A stretch of DNA of 64,000 nt from Corynebacterium sp. MSK008 (GTDB lineage: Bacteria; Actinomycetota; Actinomycetes; Mycobacteriales; Mycobacteriaceae): assembly GCF_030232585.1 (NCBI RefSeq), contig NZ_JASPJX010000002.1:1-64000 (forward strand), in the 5' to 3' direction. Below, in pieces: positions 60,909 to 64,000 of this stretch. The number at the start of each line of letters is the position of its first letter. Position 1 is the stretch's first letter. Both the position numbers and the translations under genes were made by a program. The notes below the pieces were generated by a model. That model worked only from the letters and a program-made list of their open reading frames with translations. It did not search any database and had not been told where the DNA came from.

Positions 60909-61460
60909 TTAACCCGAGTTTCTGCGCATCTTGGCGCGGCGCATATCGATGGCCAACGCGATGCCAATGACCGCCGCGTGCTGGCGTTCGTCCAGGCCGG
61001 GCTCGATGCGCACGCGGTAGCTGGACTTGCCCATCAGCATCCGCCCCATGCCGGAATACTCGGCGTCCACGGTCGCGAGCGGACGGCCCTGGCTGGTCAG
61101 CGTGTAATTCAGCTGGAACGCCTGCCCCTGGATCTGCACGTCCGGGAAACCCGCGACCTGCACGTCGAACTTCGCGCCGATCCAGGCGAACCGCTGCGTC
61201 AGCCGCGCGAGCTCCAGCGGCGGGTTGACCTGGTGCACGACGTACTTGTCGCGGATGAAGTTCACCGGGTCCTCGATGCTCAGCACGTGCGCGCCGGCCG
61301 CGTCGAACACCTCCACCCCGCGCGACGCCTTGACCAGGTCGCTCATCTTCAGCGTCTGCCTGGCCGTGCCCAGCAGCTCCCCGCCTGGCCCCTCGATCGC
61401 GAACGTGTCGCGGCCCAGGGCCTTCGTTTGCCTTACGACGATTTCACGTTGCCTAAACAC
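60909..61460 (-). CDS. LURP-one-related / scramblase-fold family protein
   Basis: 183 aa from GTG 61460 (GTG 61469 adds three residues). A beta-rich tubby/LURP-one fold is suggested by REIVVRQTKALGRDTFAIEG, LLGTARQTLKM and the C-terminal hydrophobic helix HAAVIGIALAIDMRR. Bacterial members are uncharacterised; related folds bind membranes or lipids. It precedes the palindrome array and matrixin gene in the same direction. Confidence 0.72.
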   Translation of the reverse strand: MFRQREIVVRQTKALGRDTFAIEGPGGELLGTARQTLKMSDLVKASRGVEVFDAAGAHVLSIEDPVNFIRDKYVVHQVNPPLELARLTQRFAWIGAKFDVQVAGFPDVQIQGQAFQLNYTLTSQGRPLATVDAEYSGMGRMLMGKSSYRVRIEPGLDERQHAAVIGIALAIDMRRAKMRRNSG

Positions 61461-61544
61461 GCCCCCCACCCTAACGACGCGTGGCTGGTTGTGGGCGGGT
61501 GTGGTTTGGGCGGCTGGTTTTGCCTGCCCTGCCCCCCCATCTCC

Positions 61545-61810
61545 ACAAACCCCTAGTAAGCCCTCCCTAGTATGGCCAATTTTGGGCCTTAATAGGGGTT
61601 TGTTACTCGGGGTATGTCCCGACGCCCGCCAGTCGAGTCTTCAAATGGTGAGACGCTCCCGCACGATGCTTCAGCCCTAGGACTGGTATTCGCGACGACA
61701 GCGTCTCGGCAACGGGGCGAACTTCGGAAAGAAGGTCACCCGCTCGTCGATGATTCTACCGCGCGCAGCGGAAAACCCCGGCGGGCTGGGTAGTCCAGCC
61801 TGCCGGGGTT
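61545..61810. other. Intergenic region with three successive long hairpins
   Basis: The gap 61461-61930 (470 bp) has no convincing gene. It contains an inverted repeat ACAAACCCCTAGTAAG / CTTAATAGGGGTTTGT (61545-61560 and 61588-61603, 15 of 16 pairs), then GAGACGCT / AGCGTCTC (61650-61657 and 61700-61707), then AACCCCGGCGGGCTGG / CCAGCCTGCCGGGGTT (61774-61810, loop GTAGT). The last one has a U-run only on the minus-strand reading. It may be a structured RNA or remains of a mobile element. Confidence 0.5.
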
Positions 61811-61863
61811 GTACGCGCCTAGCTCAGAAGGGTGCTAGTTCTCAGCCCGTGAAACGAAAATTC

Positions 61864-61920
61864 GTTATGCGTAACAGAATCTGCATTGCATTTTCATTAC
61901 GCGTAACGCAAATGCGTTAC
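61864..61920. promoter_or_regulatory. Palindromic operator cluster before the AlbA_2 gene
   Basis: GTTATGCGTAAC (61864-61875), ATTACGCGTAAC (61896-61907) and the perfect palindrome GTAACGCA-AA-TGCGTTAC (61903-61920) share a TTACGCGTAA core. A -10-like TACAGT (61918-61923) overlaps the last site and lies 7 bases before the ATG, so the mRNA may be leaderless and repressed from here. Confidence 0.65.
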
Positions 61921-61930
61921 AGTTCGGTTC

Positions 61931-63619
61931 ATGTCCGAACTTGACCTCGCGGCTTTGATCGACCTGCTGCTCAGCATCGGCACCGATACCTGGAATATCG
62001 AGGCCAAGGATGCCACCGGTGGTCTGCCGACCTCACTTGATGAGACCCTCAGTGCGTTCGCGAATATGCCCGATGGCGGTGTCATCGTCCTCGGCCTCGC
62101 CGAAGAAGACGGGCAGATGCGCGTCCGCGGGGTTGCAAATGCGAAGGACCTGGCAGCCGGGCTTGGCACCAAGGCGCGCGAGCGCATTCACCCTCCAGTG
62201 CAGCTTGGGGCCGTGCAAATCGCCACCATCGACGGGAAGCAGGTTGTAAGTTGCGTAATTCCTCCGCAACCACCCGAGCGCCGACCATTTCGGGTCGGCG
62301 CCAATGGCCCCGCCTTCACACGATCGAGCGATGGCGATCACGAATTGAGCCGCGAAGAGGAGCTCTACCTCACCTCCCAGCGCAGTCAGCCAACCCACGA
62401 CCGGCAACCAGTCGATGGAGCGGACGTGGACCGCGACCTGGTGCCGGAGCTGCTGGAACAGTACCTGAGTGCAGAGCAGCGAAGTTCGCGCCGCCTCCAG
62501 GGGATGAGCCGTGACGAACTGCTCGTGCGTACAAACGTCGTCGACCACGAGACTGGTCTACCGACGGTTGCTGCGGTGTACGCGATGGGGCTCCACCCGC
62601 AGCAGTTCCTCCCGCACACGGCCGTGAAGGCGCACGCGAGAGGTGACGGGCAGAACACCGGCCTGCGTCTCACCGACCACGATGAGTTCACCGGCCCTAT
62701 TCCCGATCTCCTCGAATCAGCCGAGTCATGGGCCCGCAAGCACCTGATGCGCGGGGTCGCGTTTCGCGATGGCCACGGGTTCGACGCTCCCGAAATCCCG
62801 GCCGTCGCGCTGAGAGAAGTTATCGCCAACTCGCTCGTTCACCGCGACCTTTCCGTTGCCAGCTTCGGCAGCTACCCGATGCTGGTCAAACTGCCGATGA
62901 AGTTTATCGTTGAGAATCCCGGTGGGTTGTGGGGCCTGACAGAACGCGAGCTTGGCAAGACAAGCCCGCGGGCGAAAAACGCAGTGCTGTACCGCATGTG
63001 TTCCGCAATCAGGACCGAGGACGGCAAGCGAGTCATTGAAGGACATGCCACCGGGATTCCCGAAGTGCGGCGAAGCCTCCGCGACGCTTTCCTTCCGGCA
63101 CCCTATTTCAAAGACGAAGTAATCAAGTTCAAGGTGCTGCTGACCTCGTCGAGCATGCTGTCAGAGGAAGATAGGAACTGGCTTTCCCAGCAGCCTGGAG
63201 CCAACGTGATGTCTGTCGCGCAGAAACACGCGCTTGTAGCAATGCGGCACGGTGCGGAACTGACGAACTCCGCTTACCGCAATGAGTTCCCGATGGATTC
63301 GGTTCAGGCCCGGGACGAACTCCAGGAGCTGGTCCGCTTTGGGTTAGCCGAGCAGGTTGGGACCGGAAGAGGGACCGCGTACCGCCAGAGTGGGAGCGGC
63401 CAAGCGGAACTGCCAGTCCGTGCTGTCGGCGAAACTGCAACGAACGAACAGCGAGTGCTCGACTCGTTACAGCAGACTGGCCACCCTCTGAGCAGACGCG
63501 AGCTGGCTTTATCTACCGGGCTAAGCGAAAGCCAGGTGTACCGAGCCCTGAAAAACATCGATGGCCTCCAGCAGGGCCCGGCGCCCCATGACGGCAGAGT
63601 GGTCGTCTACTGGGTGTGA
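61931..63619 (+). CDS. AlbA_2/Schlafen-type putative DNA/RNA-binding protein with C-terminal HTH
   Basis: 562 aa. N-terminal AlbA_2/Schlafen-AAA_4 domain (about 5-130) has WNIEAKDATGG, an ESxx-like start, and GGVIVLGLAEEDGQMRVRG. A central domain (about 240-400) has the HATPase-like VREVIANSLVHRDLS. The C-terminus has two winged-helix segments (REFPMDSVQARDEL and SRRELALSTGLSESQVYRAL). Such proteins (COG2865) are accessory and have been linked to regulation and phage defence; the role here is unknown. The palindromes at 61864-61920 suggest self-regulation. Stop at 63619. Confidence 0.85.
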   Translation: MSELDLAALIDLLLSIGTDTWNIEAKDATGGLPTSLDETLSAFANMPDGGVIVLGLAEEDGQMRVRGVANAKDLAAGLGTKARERIHPPVQLGAVQIATIDGKQVVSCVIPPQPPERRPFRVGANGPAFTRSSDGDHELSREEELYLTSQRSQPTHDRQPVDGADVDRDLVPELLEQYLSAEQRSSRRLQGMSRDELLVRTNVVDHETGLPTVAAVYAMGLHPQQFLPHTAVKAHARGDGQNTGLRLTDHDEFTGPIPDLLESAESWARKHLMRGVAFRDGHGFDAPEIPAVALREVIANSLVHRDLSVASFGSYPMLVKLPMKFIVENPGGLWGLTERELGKTSPRAKNAVLYRMCSAIRTEDGKRVIEGHATGIPEVRRSLRDAFLPAPYFKDEVIKFKVLLTSSSMLSEEDRNWLSQQPGANVMSVAQKHALVAMRHGAELTNSAYRNEFPMDSVQARDELQELVRFGLAEQVGTGRGTAYRQSGSGQAELPVRAVGETATNEQRVLDSLQQTGHPLSRRELALSTGLSESQVYRALKNIDGLQQGPAPHDGRVVVYWV

Positions 63620-63709
63620 TGTGGAGGCTGCCGGCGCGGACCGGAGGTCGTCGAGAAGCAAAAGCCCCGACCCACACTCCGCGGAGTATAAGTCGAGACT
63701 TCACATTGT

Positions 63710-63794
63710 GCCCGGGGGGGGACTTGAACCCCCACGTTCTTGCGAACACTGGCACCTGAAGCCAGCGCGTCTGCCAATTCCGCCACCCGGGCGG
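63710..63794 (-). tRNA. tRNA-Leu (anticodon CAG) with one extra C in the 3' arm
   Basis: Acceptor GCCCGGG, anticodon loop TTCAGGT (CAG), variable arm GTTCGCAAGAAC, and T-arm GGGGG-TTCAAGT. After the T-loop there are nine C before GGGC; a 5-bp T-stem plus the 7-bp acceptor would need eight. The CCA is not encoded. It is a functional-looking gene otherwise. Confidence 0.85.
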
Positions 63795-63894
63795 GCGACT
63801 TGATTAATATAGAACGCAGCTCACAAAAACCACAAATCGCCAGCGCACACCGCCTTTTACCCCGCGTCCATAACGGGGCCGACACGCTGCGCGG

Positions 63895-63924
63895 ATAGGT
63901 GGTGTCGGGTGCGGCACCTATACT
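63895..63924 (+). promoter_or_regulatory. Promoter/operator region of the gene at 63972
   Basis: An inverted repeat ATAGGTG (63895-63901) / CACCTAT (63915-63921) overlaps a -10-like TATACT (63919-63924), 48 bases before the ATG. No clear -35 is seen. Confidence 0.4.
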
Positions 63925-63971
63925 GTCCGGGTTACTTAAATTCCGATGTGAAGAAAGGAGGTGCGCAGGAA

Positions 63972-64000
63972 ATGGCAGTGATGGACAGGCTGGCAAAGCT
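63972..64000 (+). CDS. Start of an unidentified gene (cut by window end)
   Basis: Only MAVMDRLAK is visible. The ribosome site is exceptional: AGAAAGGAGGTG (63952-63963) could pair over 12 bases with the 16S rRNA 3' tail, 8 bases before the ATG. The product cannot be named from nine codons. Confidence 0.6.

Noticed and set aside
61461..61538. 6C RNA (two C-rich loops)
   Set aside because: Two runs of six or more C are present, but I could not form the two short C-loop hairpins of the 6C motif, and the genomic neighbours do not match.

Overview
The window is high-GC actinobacterial DNA and most likely comes from a Corynebacterium. Between about 5 and 23 kb it carries the mycolata-specific arabinogalactan locus: Wzm/Wzt, GlfT1, a GtrA protein, DprE1, DprE2, AftA and one Emb arabinosyltransferase. 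The gene content follows the Mycobacterium tuberculosis Rv3777-Rv3793 region. A single emb gene, small secreted proteins with a shared Cys-bounded two-helix C-terminus, and a cutinase-like protein also fit Corynebacterium. Genes are tightly packed, and most convergent pairs overlap by a few bases.

Layout. 0-5 kb: two identical tRNA-Arg(ACG) genes flank an mgtE magnesium channel and a secreted protein full of NANP-type repeats; two tRNA-Ser genes follow. 5-26.7 kb: the arabinogalactan locus, interrupted by a DUF559-type nuclease-like gene, two small unknowns, and an ABC transporter with a divergent two-component system. It ends in a cutinase-like protein and an M13 peptidase. 26.7-45 kb: ordinary metabolic, transport and repair genes (VOC protein, S4 protein, SDR, LysE exporter, AlkB, HNH endonuclease, ThpR, HrpB-like helicase, permeases, DUF885 peptidase, ROK regulator, beta-lactamase-fold lipoprotein, CAP protein, GT87 mannosyltransferase, sirtuin, DAACS symporter). 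45-54 kb: AMP nucleosidase, a TetR/M20 divergon, two secreted proteins, a GH13 enzyme, a DUF4143 ATPase, and a glutaminase fused to STAS and SRPBCC domains. 54-59 kb: a probable nitric-oxide/copper cluster (Hmp, Cys-rich HTH regulator, cupredoxin, multi-span membrane protein, MFS pump). 59-64 kb: a membrane-anchored matrixin-like protease behind an array of 17-bp palindromes, a LURP-one-like protein, a structured intergenic region, an AlbA_2/Schlafen-type protein with its own palindromic operators, tRNA-Leu(CAG), and the start of a further gene.

The cell-wall genes form one pathway. DprE1/DprE2 make decaprenyl-phospho-arabinose, which AftA and Emb use to build arabinan. GlfT1 starts the galactan, and Wzm/Wzt export it. 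The most unusual non-coding signals are a 69-bp repeat present three times, always between convergent genes, and the 17-bp palindrome array at 60.5-60.8 kb.
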